A stretch of 64,000 nucleotides of DNA from Cruorifilaria tuberocauda (GCA_013365365.1 JABVXU010000303.1:1-64000), one strand, 5' to 3'. Positions 8,935 to 23,900 are shown, numbered from the stretch's first letter. Made by a program: numbers and translations. The notes: a model not told the origin generated them from the sequence alone.

Positions 8935-11900
8935 GTAAGTGCATTTTTGTCACGAATAAAATATTTCATGTGGTTTTTTGTCACTAATAGATTTTAAAGA
9001 AGGATATTTGTTTGTCCATGATCTAGGTAATATTATAATGGTGTTTATTATGGCCTAAATTTGCTTAAACTTGGCAACGTTTTTAATCATGAGTATAGTA
9101 CTATGGTTATCGTTTTTCTTTGCTATCTCTTACGGACGTTTCATTAGATTTTGTTTCTGACGCTAAATTGAATTACTAAATTTAATGTTTGATTGTAAAG
9201 GAAAGCAGGCGCATTTTACTAACGTGGTAACAAGAAAAATTTAGTTTGTGTTTCTCGCTAATATGTAGGTTTTCTCAGCTCCATATTGGTAACAGAGACA
9301 GTATTTTTCTATCTGTTTTTGATTTGGAGATGCGGGAATTAAAATTTTAATTACTCATATTACTCACATTCAACTTCTATCTGGTGATCATTTCCCACCT
9401 AATGTCCTGTTTTCCACTTATAATTACCCGCTTTTTCACCCATTTTTTAAAATATCGTGAATAGTTAATTCTATACGCTACGTCTTCTATTTTTTATATC
9501 CTGGAGGAGTCTTAAAGTTTTCCAGGTAAAACAACAGCTTACTTCTAATAGCTTATTTCTCTTTCATGGCAAAGATGTTCTTGTTACCCATCCAGAAGAT
9601 TCTTGATCGAATGTTAAACTCTTTACAAATGTTATTAAGTAAGGAAAAATAAAGAATTGATTATAAGATTATAAGATTTTAGATAGAAGATGATTTTCAA
9701 ACTTTATCATGTCCTATCTAATACCGTGTTTGATCATGAATTAATGTATTCTGTAACAATAGTAAATAAAAATGTACCTAATTGTAAGTCATACTACGCA
9801 ACACCCAGAACCAAAGTTCTTGATGTAGGTCATTTTGATAGGCATTTCTTTCTCTTTTCATGTTATGAACATATATAATTAAAAATTTTAAGCCATTCGC
9901 ATGTATATCAAAATCATCAAGAAGACAGTTAAGAGAGAACTCTGCTGTTTTTGAAAGTCATGGTTTTGAACTTTAAGGAGGCTTCCATTATTATAAGATG
10001 CGCAATACAATGGTTTGGATGTCATCATATTCTGTTTAATAAAAATCTTTAACATGTCACATGCCATGATACTTTTTTTGACCATTCTTTAGAAGTATTT
10101 TCCATTATATGTGAAATATTGCTCCACATTGACAATTCGCTCTCCCTAGTAAACTGAAAGTGATGGAGAAGGAAGAGGCTGGTTAATCAAGATTTCAAAC
10201 TGTGCAATGAAAAATGGACAAAAACTAATAAATTTAAACTTTTTGATTTCGTAGGATGTTTTAAAAAATCAGCAGAAATTGAGTATCATGGTTTATGTTC
10301 TGAAGAAGACATGCAGGGAGCTCAAATCATCTTTGTAAAGATGGATGCATTTATTCTATCTATACCGTCGAGATTATTTATAGGTATTTTACATCTATAC
10401 TTCACTTGTGGTACTTGTTTTTACACAACCTAGTTTTTAGCGATGGATATCAGGCACATGGAGATTTGAATATAAGGTATTACGCGTCTTTGAGTATTGA
10501 AGATTGTTTCCAAACTAATAGCAACACCGACCCGTTGATATATTTAGGTTCATGAACAAGATGAAGTGAATGAATTGGACAGGAAGCGTCAACGTTTGGA
10601 AGTTGAGGGAAACCAACAGCTAGCGACGAAACAAGATCAACAACTTCAGAAGAAAAAAAATGTATAAAAATGCTCTTTTCTTTAAAATTGTTTTCTATCA
10701 CTCGTGTTCCAATACTGACTGCATAAATGGGTTATGTTTGTAGATTCGTTTTTATTTACATAATTTAGCTATTTGAATCATGAGAGAAAGAATAGATATG
10801 ATGCTGAGCTTAGGTTCTCATTATACGAGGTTAATTAGTAAAGGGTAATATTATGCTTACCAATGTGAAGCTGGAAATGTGAATTAGTGAACAGATTGGT
10901 GCATAAAACTAGGGAATTAGGGAATTTGCACATTTCTGATAGATTAATGGAAAATTTAAGGTGATGAATGCTAAACCCTCGATCAACTTCATAGCGTTGG
11001 TTGGTTATCAGCGCCTTCAGTCTGCTGGACTACATGAATCGAGAACCATCGTCAGCCGATTGTATAATTTCGAAAAACTTAAAAATATCAGTGGGGGCTT
11101 TCGATTATATCTTCGACTTATGACGGATGCAATATTAAATGAGATCTGGTATGTCGAAATAATTTCAAAGTTAATAAACATAGTTTTTTGCAATTTAATG
11201 TTTTTAATACTATCTTCAGTTCCTTGGAACTTATATGTGTTTTTCATAGATTAGTAGCTAATTACCTGAAGTCTCCTTTCAGGTAATTAGCTATTAATTT
11301 ATGAAAGATACATATAAGGGTATAAAATAATTCTTAAGACAGTTATTAATATTGTAAATAAACATAAATTCTAAGAAACTATTCAAATTTTAATCGCGAT
11401 AAAGTTTATGAGAATTTCCATTCAAATAAGATTGATAGATATACGAGCGATAGTAAATATGGCACTCTAAATTATCCTGCAATGATTCTGTAATTTCTCT
11501 ACTTATTATGAAGTTCAAATCCATAAATGATATCCATATTCATGGTAGGGAAAGTCCTATAAAGCTGGGAATGAAGTTCGTTCATCAAGTCGAGCGATAA
11601 AAGTAAATTTTCCTACTTAAAAGATACTCGAAATGGAACTTTCATGTCACGCTTACATGCAGAACTTCACTTAGTGTGATACAATAACTGATGTCATATT
11701 TTGTTTTTGTTTTTGAAGTAAGAAGATTGATGATCAGAGCGATCGTTTCGATAAAGCGGAGGACATGAATCTATGTGTTTCGCAAGTCTTGCGTTATACG
11801 GTAAATATTTTATTGCTTAATGTTTTCAGAAAATAAGAATCTAGGAGAGAAAAAATGATTTGAAGTAATCTGCAAGTTCAGCTAACCATTGCGGTATTTT

Positions 11901-14900
11901 TATGATGCTTTTTGCTTATTAAATCTTTTAGTGGTCTCAACTAAATGAAAAAGAACGCTTGACATATGAAACTGTGGCACGGCGTAAAGTTCAAGAGTGG
12001 TACAAAACCGAGCTAAAGGTAAATTGGTTTTCAGTACATCTCTTTTTCAAACACAATTTTGTTTTTTCCTCATATAAATTAATTTATCTCTCGAATTACT
12101 ATTTTACATTTTTATTATATCTTATATATATATAAAATTATTTCTCCTGTTTTGGAAAGATACAATTAAGATAACATCATTACCAGCATTGTTTTACCAG
12201 TTTTAGATAGATTTTTTTCGTATGTGGTCGTTATGGAATTTTTTTTAGAATTTCATACAGATATGAGCTAGCCTTTAAAATTAAATATAGAGTAAATTTT
12301 TCAGAAAATGAAGGATGCTCGAAATACTGGAACAGAGAAAAGCATGAGGGTAGCAGGTAAATTCTTAGAACAGTTCTTTTATCTCGAATGCAGGATCAGC
12401 ACTATTTAATAATAACGGTGTCAAATTTGCTGTCAATTATTTATTGATATTACATAACCTTTACTTAGTACTTGTTTACTCTCTGTAAATGATTTAATAC
12501 ATGAATTATACTACTTATTTTTAGAGGTACAGTGGATCCGTTCATTGCCAGCTATGCCCCTGACCGAATTTAAGTTCATGTCGGCGTGGGCTAAAAGGCA
12601 GAAAGAAAATGAACATTATCGTGTACACTATAAACGGGTCCGATGTCCATTTTGCGAAAACTCCATTCTGAGAGACGATACCTTACAGGTTATAATTTCA
12701 AATAGTACGATGGCATCGTATTTCGGAATTCCCATACGGCTGTCTTATTTTTTCGTCATTTATGGTTTTATATATTGTAAGAGCTGTTAGTTAAGAAAAT
12801 ATAATAAATATATAAACCTTCACTATCCTAGATTCTGTTTTGAGTTCAAATAATAAACTAATGAGATTTTAAATCTTAATTTAAAAAATGTGGTGGGTTA
12901 GGCAGAATTCTTAGGTGAAGAAATTAATCTTATAACTTCTCAGATGCATATTCTCTATGGTCATCATAATATGTATGTATATGCATGTCATTATTGTTTC
13001 GAAGGATTTACTTCTCTCGAACAGCTAAAAAAGCATTGTTGTGAGGAATTTACGCAATTTATGCTACAATTATTGATTCACGAGACAAAGGTGCTGCATT
13101 TTTTATTGACTACTTGGATATCTTGGTTCATTTTCGATGAAATCCTTTTATGGATCAAACATTCTGATATCTGTAAAAATTAAATGCAAAATATCGTATT
13201 GATAAACAATATTTAAGTTCTTCGCCAAGCAAAATGGGGCTCATGTTATGGTATATAAAAATTTTTTATGGATTATTTAAATTTCAGTTGGAAATGCTGT
13301 TTGCAATGCACACATTGATTTGTGCTGAATGTAATCTTCAGGTGCCTTTGTCATCTTTAAGTATTTCATCAAATGATAAAAAACACATCAAATTGCAACG
13401 TCTGTTGGTTAGCATTTTATGAAATATGGTGCTCATTTCTCTTGTTATTTGCTCTGTGGGTGGATTACTTTGCTTTACTGTTAGGTAAATTTCATCTTCT
13501 CTCATTTTAGGGAAATTGTTTATAGTCGGGTGACGATAGATATAAATAATGGAAACTGAAATAAGGACTACCAAAATCTTGAACTAAATTTCAGGCATAT
13601 CATAGTACAGACAAATTGGTATCATGTGTTACATTATTTGCTGCTCGACCTTCTGAGGTGGAATATGTAACGATGAAAGCTTGCACAATGAAGTGTGGAA
13701 TACCACTCCGGTGTAAATTTTGCTCACACAAATTTATCTCTGCAATGGATATCGAGAAACATCAATTAAGTGAACATTCTGAGAAAGTGACTAAATTGAA
13801 GTGTCCGGTGTGCCCGCGTTTCTACGTTACTGATTGTTTTTTTAGGTAATGTACCAAGATTTATATTCGACAGTGCTACAACTGTCATCTTTTTAAAATT
13901 ATTATGCAGAAGGTTTTGGCGCAGTTTTGCGTATGCTCTAGAAATGCATCATCTTTTTCTATACAGATTTCAATCATGGTATTTTAGGGATCACTTACTA
14001 TCGCATCTTGGTGAAATACATTCGATGACGGGTCTATTGTACAAAGCAACATTTTGGCCACCAGCTTTTTCTCGTAAAACAACTTTTAAAATGGGACCGT
14101 CATTGCGGAAAATCATTGGTTCTAATATGACAGAATTATCACGAGTCGAAAAATCTGATGATGTTAATTTTCATTTTTGTTTGCGTCTTGTCAAAATGAT
14201 TAGTTTCAGATGGGGTTAAAATTTCCCTATACTGAATTTAAATTTTTTTTAGTGAACTTTTTTTCAGTCGGAGTTTTTTCAATGTGAACCCTTTTCTACC
14301 ACTCAGTAAGCTTATATTCCTCGTGAACGAAGGTAATTCTCGATCTTATAATAAACCAAAGGACGTGAAAAAAATCTTCTTTCGCTAATGTTTTTGTCTT
14401 GAATACATCAACTACGGTACATTAGATAAGCTTTAAGATTAATTCCAATCATTTAGGCCTCTAATGTGTGTTATATGTTATAGCTCTCTGATGATGAGGA
14501 TGAGTCATACGAGAAATCGATATTGAACGCAAAAGGTAGAAGAGTTAACGAGAGAAATAAGTCGAAAAAAATCAACAAAGGAAGTGATCAAAATTTATGT
14601 TATTACTGTAGACATGCAAAACAGGTATCATTTGCTCGTTTTTTGTAATTTTTTCTCTTAAAGTAGGTTTAAGATGTATCTTAAGCTAGTTGGATATTTC
14701 TAGTAATCATTCGTTTTCTTTTGTTAATTTAGTTTTCTTTTTTAGGTGATGACTAAACCATTACAGTCTAGTCTTTGCCGATGCACAAAATCGAAGCATG
14801 AAACAAAATCATTCATAGGGCAGGATTCTTTTATGAACTCGCTTGTAGAAAAATTCACTCGGGAAGGGCGGCTTTATGTCGACAAGAAGGATTCCATTCT

Positions 14901-17900
14901 GGATACAACGATTGGGGCAATTATTGATGATAGGTAAAAGATTTCAGGCATTGCATAAAAATACCTGGGGTCTTCAAAATCATTCTCATTCTCATTAATT
15001 CTTCATTTTTTTCAGCGTCTTCATTTGTGTCAAATGTAAGGGTCTTCACCTTGGTGACCAAAACATACTGAAACATCTTCGGATTTGTATGCAAAAGGAT
15101 GTTGAAACTCCGGATCCGGAAAAGCATTTTGATTTAATGGACAGCAAAATTGTTAGTCGGTGATGTAATTAAAGATTAGCTTGGTTGTGGCAATGCATTA
15201 CCATTTTATTGTTTAATGGACAACAAAAGCGACTTATTAAAAAAGTGCGGTTTGTAGAAACTGAATGAAACTAAAAATTTTTAACTTTTCTTAATATCCT
15301 TCGTTTATTCTAGGTTGTTCGGCTAACTCATCCACGGTGTTTTCCAAATGGTCGAATTAGTTGTCCGGAATGCGAGGTGACATCCTGTTCAATCGCTAGC
15401 TTACGACGACACCTGGCTCTGGATCATGGCATTTTTACATATTATAATATTCCAGGTTAGTTATATTCTTTTTATATCGTATGCATCACATTTTGCATTT
15501 ATCCAAAATTTCTAATTGTAGAAAGTCATAAAGCTGTCGGCATTATGGAATATATTCCATCGAGAACTACTAAAGATACAAAACCTGATATTGCTACAAG
15601 GATTAATCTAGAACTGAATTTGACGCCAACAGGCGATTTTAAACTGCGTAGCGATAGAAAGCTGCAGTCATCTCCGCTAATCAGTGGTAATTTTTTATTA
15701 GTATTGTTCAAAAAGATGTAAAAAGTCTTTAGCTTTGCATGGTTTTAAACAGTTAGTCCAGGTTATCTACTAAAATTTTATTATAGGAAGCAGTACAAAA
15801 CTAGTTACTTCGAACACCGATGCAGCAGAAAATATCCAAGTATAGTTTCATAAATTTTGCTTTACTTCCATTTTAAGTATTGGGAATTAAAAAAATTGCA
15901 ATAGCAATAATGATGCTAAGTGGAATTTACTCAGAGGAAAATCGACACCTCATTAATTTTCATCAACGTGATATTATCAGTTATTACTTCAATACCAGGA
16001 AACTTCAATATCAGTTGAGATACGATCAGCGTCGATACAGGCTGACATGGAGTCACCACAAAGTTCAGCAGTGATGGGAAAATTCACTTGTAAAGTCTGC
16101 TTTGTAAGCTTGCTAACTTCATTGCCCTAATTTTAACAATAGAAAACTGAAATTTCTATCAATTTTGAAATCTTTTTAGATATGATCCTCGGTAAACTGA
16201 ATATTTTCTGAAAGAGGTTGTATCAAAGTTTTTACTTGGCTCGAGTATTGATGCGTGCTAGAGATAAACTTCATTCTTTAAGAACTAAGTTTCTGTTCGA
16301 TATCACTCGTTTTTTCCGGGGTTTTTTTGAAAATATATGGGCGCTAAAAAAAGGGAAATATTTTGTAGCGGAATTCTTTCATTGTAATCGTAGTGAAGTT
16401 TAATGTTCAAATAAAGTTCAGTAGTTGATTCACTGATTTTGTTTCAAATTAATTTGAAATAATCAATCCAAATACAATCGTTGCAGGTTTCAATTTGTCT
16501 AGCTAATAGTTATAGAAGAGTATTCTTTGAATTTCGTTAATTCAAGTTCGTAGTTTGGAAAAAATATTTTGGTGTTTAAGGCAACTAATGATACATCTCA
16601 GCAGTTGGCAGATCATTTCGTTCGCTCTCATTTGTATTTGTGTTCCGAGTGTGGGAGTGGTTTTGTTGAAAGGCAGTGTCTTTTGTCCCATTTGATTGCT
16701 TGTCAGAAATGGCCTCGAAAATGTACGTTGATTAGTCTTTTAATCTTATATTTAATGCTTCATTCAAGTTTTGTGATTTTTGTAGAATTCATTTAAACCT
16801 TTTATATTCTTTTGCAAAGATCTTTTCAGTACAAATTACATTTAAGGTTTGGATGGAGAGTTTTTCCCACGTTGTTCAATTTGTAACTCAGTTTTACTCA
16901 CTCCCGAACAATATTTCAATCATTTATTGCATTCTCATGGAACAAACATATATATCAATGAAAAAAACCAACAAGTAACAATTATTTAATTTATTGGGTA
17001 TAGTTTCGCAGTTTCAAAAAGCTTTTGCATTTAGTAAGAGGTCAAAAATTTGCAGACATTGCGGCCATATTTCTTTAAAGAGCAAATTCATTGCAGTTAT
17101 TTCTTAAATGTCATAGTCACCGCTTCATTAGAAAGATAGGAAATTCTATTGTATTTGAAAGTGATATGTCATATTTCCGATTTTTTCTTCTCGAGTAGGA
17201 ATATATGGTCTTCATTTTTGATCGGATATATTTTAGATAAATCCAATGTTTATTTGGAAGAAATTATCGTTAGCAGATGCTGTGAAATTGAGGAAGACAA
17301 TGATGGATAAGTTGGTGAGTTTAGTATGCGGTATTTCTCCTGCTTACTTTATCATATATTAGCTCTATTTGTATGTGTAATTGACTGAGTGTTCTTTATC
17401 TGAATGATTTATAGGCAGATAAAACTCGTACTACTTTTGTGGCCGAAAACTTGATGTATTCATCCATTCTTCCAGAAAGAAACACGAATGGAGCGGAATC
17501 TGCTAGTGTAACTGTAAGTTTGGTGGAAGTGTTTACGTTATTTACGTGGATAAGAAGTTCATGTGACTTTAAAATTTTATGGGATTTTTCATGACTCTTT
17601 TGTTTTACTTACTTATTTTTTAATCGTATTGCATTTATACTAAAATTCTGAATGATTGAAAATTTGCAAAACTCCAAATACCGGACTTTTTCAAGCATTC
17701 AATCCAGTTTTTCAGAAAGTTTTATGCGCTCTTTGCGAATTGGATTTCCCAAATCAAGCGGAATGCGATGTGCATCTGCAGAAACATCCGGAACAGTGGA
17801 TTTGTTGTCCTGTCTGTATGTACTTTCGAGATCACTGTCCGATTCGTACTGTGGGAGAACTTTTTGAACATCTATTGCTGAAACACACAGTTAAATCACT

Positions 17901-20900
17901 CCAACCAAAAGTGATTAATTACTTGAAGTTTCCTCTTGTTATAATTGTTTCGTTCATTGGAAAGATCTTCTGCATATCTCTCCGTCTTTCGTAGTTTTAT
18001 TAGATGCTTTCTTTTTTCTTTTATAGGATGAAATATTGTCGTTTAAACTGAATAATTTTAGCACCTCTTAACGACTTTTTTCTCTATATGAATTGAATAA
18101 ATATTGAAGTAATAAAATTTTCATCATGACCTATCATTGGAAACAACGATTCCTTTTTGCTATTTAGACTTCCTTAACTTCTCGCCTTGTGGTCAATAAA
18201 ACTTGTAAGAAAATAAAACGGAAGGATTTGGTACAAGAGATAAGCTGTGACCAAGTAGCAAAAAGGAAGGTTGTTTAGGAAGTTTTTCATTGTATAAATA
18301 GAATCGAAACATCTTCCTTATTTTTGAGATTTGGTTTTTGCATATGATGAAAGAAATTTTGTTTTAGGGTGTAAAAGTAGTATGCAGTTTGTGCCGGAGT
18401 TTATCTTGCTGTGAATCAACTACGCCGCTATCGATCAAGCGTTGTGAGGAGCAAATGATTCGCCATATTCTCTATGCATGTAATGGTACCCATGTATGCT
18501 TCCTTTGCAACGATGGCGCTGTGTATTCACCTGAGAAACTGAAAAAACATCGTATCAGTGAACATCGCATGATTTTTGAAAGGTTGTTTAATGAATCAAA
18601 AAAGTTCTTTTGGAAATAGGAATTTCGAAGAAAGCTTGAGTTGCAAATAATGTCTCCTTTATTTTTTAGTAAAACACCTTTAACGCTTTGCAAAATACAA
18701 CAAATGTAGAAGTCGGATTTTTAGTTATATAAACTTTTGGCTACTTTATTTATGATTATACCGTCAAGGTTTTTAAAAGGTAAAATTTTAACGCACGACT
18801 AATTTATTTGAGAATTAAATTAATGTGTGCTTTTTTGTTAATCTAATTTTAATTCATCATTTCAGATTCGGATGTTCGGAATGTTCTCGCAAATTCTACA
18901 CTTGTAGTACATTCAAGAAGCACTCCTGCAATCTATTATTAAAGTGTTCATGTGGGATCAATGCGTTATTTACAGAAGAAGCATTCGAAAAGCATTTTGA
19001 GATTCATTTGAATTCGATGAAGGATTTTTGTTTGCTTTGCAATAAATATATGTTTTCGGTATGTAACTTGATTTTGCAAGAATGTGATGTCTGCTTCAGG
19101 TATTTGAATATATTTAGTTGTTTCTTGTTCATAAATACTTTATCTGAGTAGTAATTTATTAGGATAATAAGAGGAATTGTAGTTTTTTCTTGTAATAAGT
19201 TTTTTGTGAACTTTTTCAAGAAGGATCAGCTTTTTTCCCATGTCATGTCGCATCGAGTTACCGTGAATGGTAAAAGACAGTTGCTTAAGTTAAACACAGT
19301 GGAAAGTGTACCGTCGTTTCCTGCGCTGAATATCGCGATGCAAAGTAATATAAGTAATATAAATGTTACATCTAAAGAGGTGAGTAATTATTTCAAAGAA
19401 ATAAAATGGGAATTATGTGTATTATAACGGAGTTCATTGAGAACTTAATTAAATTTTTGTTTTTTAATAATATTTTGCAATAGTGATCATATTAATGAAA
19501 ATTTTGTTGAGTTCTATATATACTAATGTGAAAGATAAACTTGGGAATTCCCACTTCAGTTTTAATATCGCTGGCTTTTCTGAACATAAATTTCAAGATT
19601 TTCAGTTCACTTTTCTTGTATCCTCTAAAAAAATTAAAATGTCCAAAGTGGAGTTTTTGGAATTATTAATAATGAATTAGAAACATGAAACTAATTTTTC
19701 AAAATACTTGGAAAATTTCAGTGGTTCAGTAATTTATCTTTACAGCGTAGCGCTACTGTATTTCCATTTGGAAAAGTGAAAGTGAACAATGATGACGATG
19801 AAATCCAGTTTTTAGGATCTGGATGTCTTGATTCGAACAATAGTGAAAATAGTAATCTGAAGAAACAGGGTGAATCATTTCTCTATAAAAGTTCCTATTG
19901 TTAGTGTTTTCTTTTCAATTCCCGGAAATGAATCTCATTTCCACAAATATAAGTCTCATTTAGCAAAAAAAATATCATCAGAAATCAATAAATAAATTGC
20001 TTTCTCTAGGTGATGAAAGTGACGTGGTATTCATAGCGGAAACTGTCCCATCTGACTTTATGACCAACGTTCGATCAGAAATTGGTGCTGTTACCGAAGC
20101 AGTACCTTCATTTTGTGCTTATCCTGTGAGAGCTACGACATCTGCAGAAACTGTTACAGGTTAACATAAATCATTTCCAACTTTCGAGATGTTAAGTAAT
20201 CGTTTGGATTTATGAGATGTGAATAGGATCCAAAATTAAGTAATTAAATACTTCGACAAATTAAGAAAATATGGGAAGAGAGTTTTATTTTTGAAGAGAG
20301 AACTTGAAAAATAAGCTGGATTTATGTAGTGAAAAACTTTAAAATTTAGAATGATTTTGTACGATATTTGAATTATTTGCTTTTTATTCTATTCTAGCGA
20401 TTTACTCAAAATTTTGTAGACTATTCAGAATGACCTAGTGTTTTTTTTATGTATCATAGCTCATTTATGATACAGTTTATTACAGGTGAAATTTTGTCTT
20501 TTGAATCCACTTCAACTGCTAATGCTGCTAAAGTGGCATGCAGTGTTCCATTAGATGAGCAGAATTCGGTAACCACAAATGAGCATCCAACCAGTATTTT
20601 GGAAAAAGAGCTTACTTCTGCAAAAGCATCATCTGTACATATAGCCGTTGATGATGAGGATGATGTATCAATTATCGACGAATTAAAAAATGTAGATCTT
20701 CGGTTTCTTGGTTTTTCTGCATTTTTGTTAATAATTAATTCACTGAAATTTCATTTTTTATGATATCGTTTATGCGAAGAACATTCATTGCCGGAATTGA
20801 TGAAATGAAGGTCATTCGAGCTTAAATTACGCCAATTATGTGCAAATAAATGGTCTTGATGTTTATGACAGTTTTATAAATATAAAACTGTGCCAAGATT

Positions 20901-23900
20901 GATACTTTAGGAGAATCTCGATATGAATGGCGAAGTTTTAAAAGAAGTAAAAAAAATCAGCGACAAAACCGATGATCCTGATTTAGAGGTTATTGAAAGC
21001 GCTGAAAAGTTAGTTTTTTCTCTGCTGCTTGTTCATATGTTTAAACTGGCTAGCATAAATTTTTTTAACCAGTAGTAATAATTTTCATATAGCATAAATT
21101 GTTTTCCTCTTTTATGTCACATGTGCTGTAATAAACGGAATATTAACCTTCTTACTACTTATGTTTAATTGAAATTTGGATTCTCTATAAAAAAGATTCT
21201 CTATATTGAAGGTGCACAAAATTTTAGACGTATTCGGTCTCATAAGATTTCAAAGCGTGAAGCGAAGTTTTGCTGTAATCAGTGCACCGAAAAGTTTCTT
21301 ACAAAAGCTTCTTTGCTAGTGCACAAGGAAAGTCACAAATATGATGCTGGTCAAACGATCGAAGCGGTTGGTTGTTTCAAGTATCAAATTTGCAGTTAGA
21401 GATTTGACAGTAAGCTCTTTGTGTAAGTTATTTATAATTTTTTAATCTTAGGTCTACGGAGTCCCGACTGATACAACTTTATACATATGTCGTCTGTGTT
21501 GTTTGGCATACGAATCACAAGCAGTGTATCAGATTCATATGCGCACGCATGGCGTGCTACAAAATTGTGAACGGTGTTCTGTAGTAGCATTTAATGAGGA
21601 GCAGATCAAGAATCATCGTGATCAACATGTTTCATCTGCCGGTAGACAGCAAGCAGTTTATGTTTGTTCGAAATGTGTAACTACCTATTCAACGGTTAGA
21701 TCAGAATAATTTTGTTTAGAAGATAATTTACAATGCAGATCTCTTGGAAAATTTCCCCTTGATTAAATGACTGAGTGGGTAAAATGGGGATGATAAGCTA
21801 GGCAATTTATTGGATATGTGGTTACCAACTATTTTAGCTACTTTTAGCCCGTGTTTTTAGGAAGAACGATTGTATCATCATATGTTTATTTCTCATGCTC
21901 AAGCTATACTTTATTTCTGCAAGAGCTGTGGACTGGCAAATACCAATGGGCGTGTTGTTTATGAGCATGTAGTACAAAGACAATGCAGTTGGAAAGTATG
22001 TTTCCATCTTCAAAAATCAGATTTTCCATGTTTGATTTTTCAGAAGGGAGCGGTTTTGACTGCAATATTTCATCCAAATTAAGTATTCTGCTTTTCTATC
22101 CACTCTATCCGTAGCGTTTTGGCAGCTTTAAAAGAAATCACAACTAAACAAGTTAATAATTTACTCTTATGAATGCGTGTACTATTTTTGTTTCAGAATT
22201 TGTCATCAGTATCAGAATTTGTGATTATGGGTTTTACGGCTGCGTGTATATTTCATTATCAACCAGTAAATCCTCTTCAGTATGAGAGTACATTACGCAA
22301 TAATGAGGTGCTTGTAGTTATTCCATCAGAGTGCATTCATCGATCGTTCTTATCCCGTCCAAATGATGTCATCAATATCACTTGTCCAATGTGTAATTCA
22401 TTGGTCAGTTTTCATCGCTGAGTAAAATCTTTTTGGGTTAACTTTAATCCTTTCTGGGTTTTCATTTTTACAAATTTTTAGATGAGTTTCCTGCGACTCC
22501 AGGCAGAAAATCCCAAATTCACTGGAAGCTTGCCGGTTTGTTTTGTATAATGTTAATTAATTAGATGTTTTAAATGTTCGATAGAATTTATCTGTGAAAT
22601 TTAAAAGTTGTGCAACTACTTACGTATGAAATCGAATTTCGTTTTTTTCATTGCTGACACATCTAGCGTACTCTGAATCATGCTGCGGATGACAATGATG
22701 CCATGATGTTGACGATGTTAAATATTTGGAGAATGGGAAATATCAATCAACAGCAAACTAGTACTTTGAACACTGGAAATCAACAGACTCCCACATCATT
22801 AGATTTTCCTAGTACATCGTGCACGTTATCGCAAGTATCCTCTGGTGGTCCGGCATATGTTGTTCGGAATGCTATGCCATTGCCAGTCTCTTGTTCTGGA
22901 GTCTACATTTCTCAGAATGTTAGTAATTTTATTTCGTTGATACTAAACAATCTTAATTTTATTGATTTGGATTTTGCAGAATTAGAATTCACATGCACAG
23001 TCACGGAATTTAAAATTATACGATAGATGGAATTTTATAGCAGTCGAGAGGAGTGTCGAGTAATGTCGGTGTTAGACAAGCAACATCTCAAATTTCGTGG
23101 GTTCCAGTTCGACGAGCGTTAGCATCTTCGGCCCCGCTTTTATTCCCTTCGTCATCATTACAGACTGCTGTAAGTGAACTGTCAATAAATTATTTATAGT
23201 TTCGAGAAAACACATGATTACTCTTCATTGCTGAAGATTACTAAAATGAATGATTTTTTCTTAGTATTCCAAGAAATTTCAAGAACATTTTGAACAATTA
23301 TTTAGTTATTATAATGTTGAACTATAAATATATTTTCACTTCGACGGTATTTTTTAACTCTTTCCACTTTTTTTCCACTTTTAGGTCATTCCAAGATCAA
23401 GGACAACTTCAGTTATATCAGCGAATGTTCGTTTTTCAACTCTTCATTCAGATTTATTGGATATCTGTTAAAAAGAATGAATTTGCATAGCTAGGGCACT
23501 TGATTTCTGGTAATTGTAGCGTATGGTTTTAGTTCTTTAACAGAGTCGCGCAGAAAATAAATATTCGAGAATATTCTAGGGTGCAAATTCTCATCTGTGC
23601 ATCTCAACAGTGGCTCCATCCTCATTATCATCTATCTCTACGCAATTGGATGCAGATTCGTCATCACCGTTTTCGAAAACACCGCCTTATTTGCAGGTAA
23701 CTTGATTTTTTTGCAATTTTGTGATGAGAATAGACTTGTACATTGAAAAGCATGAATTTGCCGGTTTAGCCTTATCGTGGTGTGCTCGAAGCAGTTGGAC
23801 TAATAGTTGGCACTCAAATGGTTACTCGGGACTATATTCTAAAGAACACCGATGGTGAATACTTTTGTGCTAGATCTGAGTGTGTCAATGTACGAATCGG

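Noticed and set aside
10255..10334. Possible exon of the zinc-finger gene (open in more than one frame, acceptor and donor present)
   Set aside because: Its 80-nt length cannot sit between 8934 and 10548 without breaking the frame; left out of the model, although an unseen extra exon could rescue it.
10961..11254. 97-codon open frame in an intron of the zinc-finger gene
   Set aside because: The complement is also open and there is no recognisable family. It runs into the palindrome at 11230, so it may be part of a repeat and not a gene.
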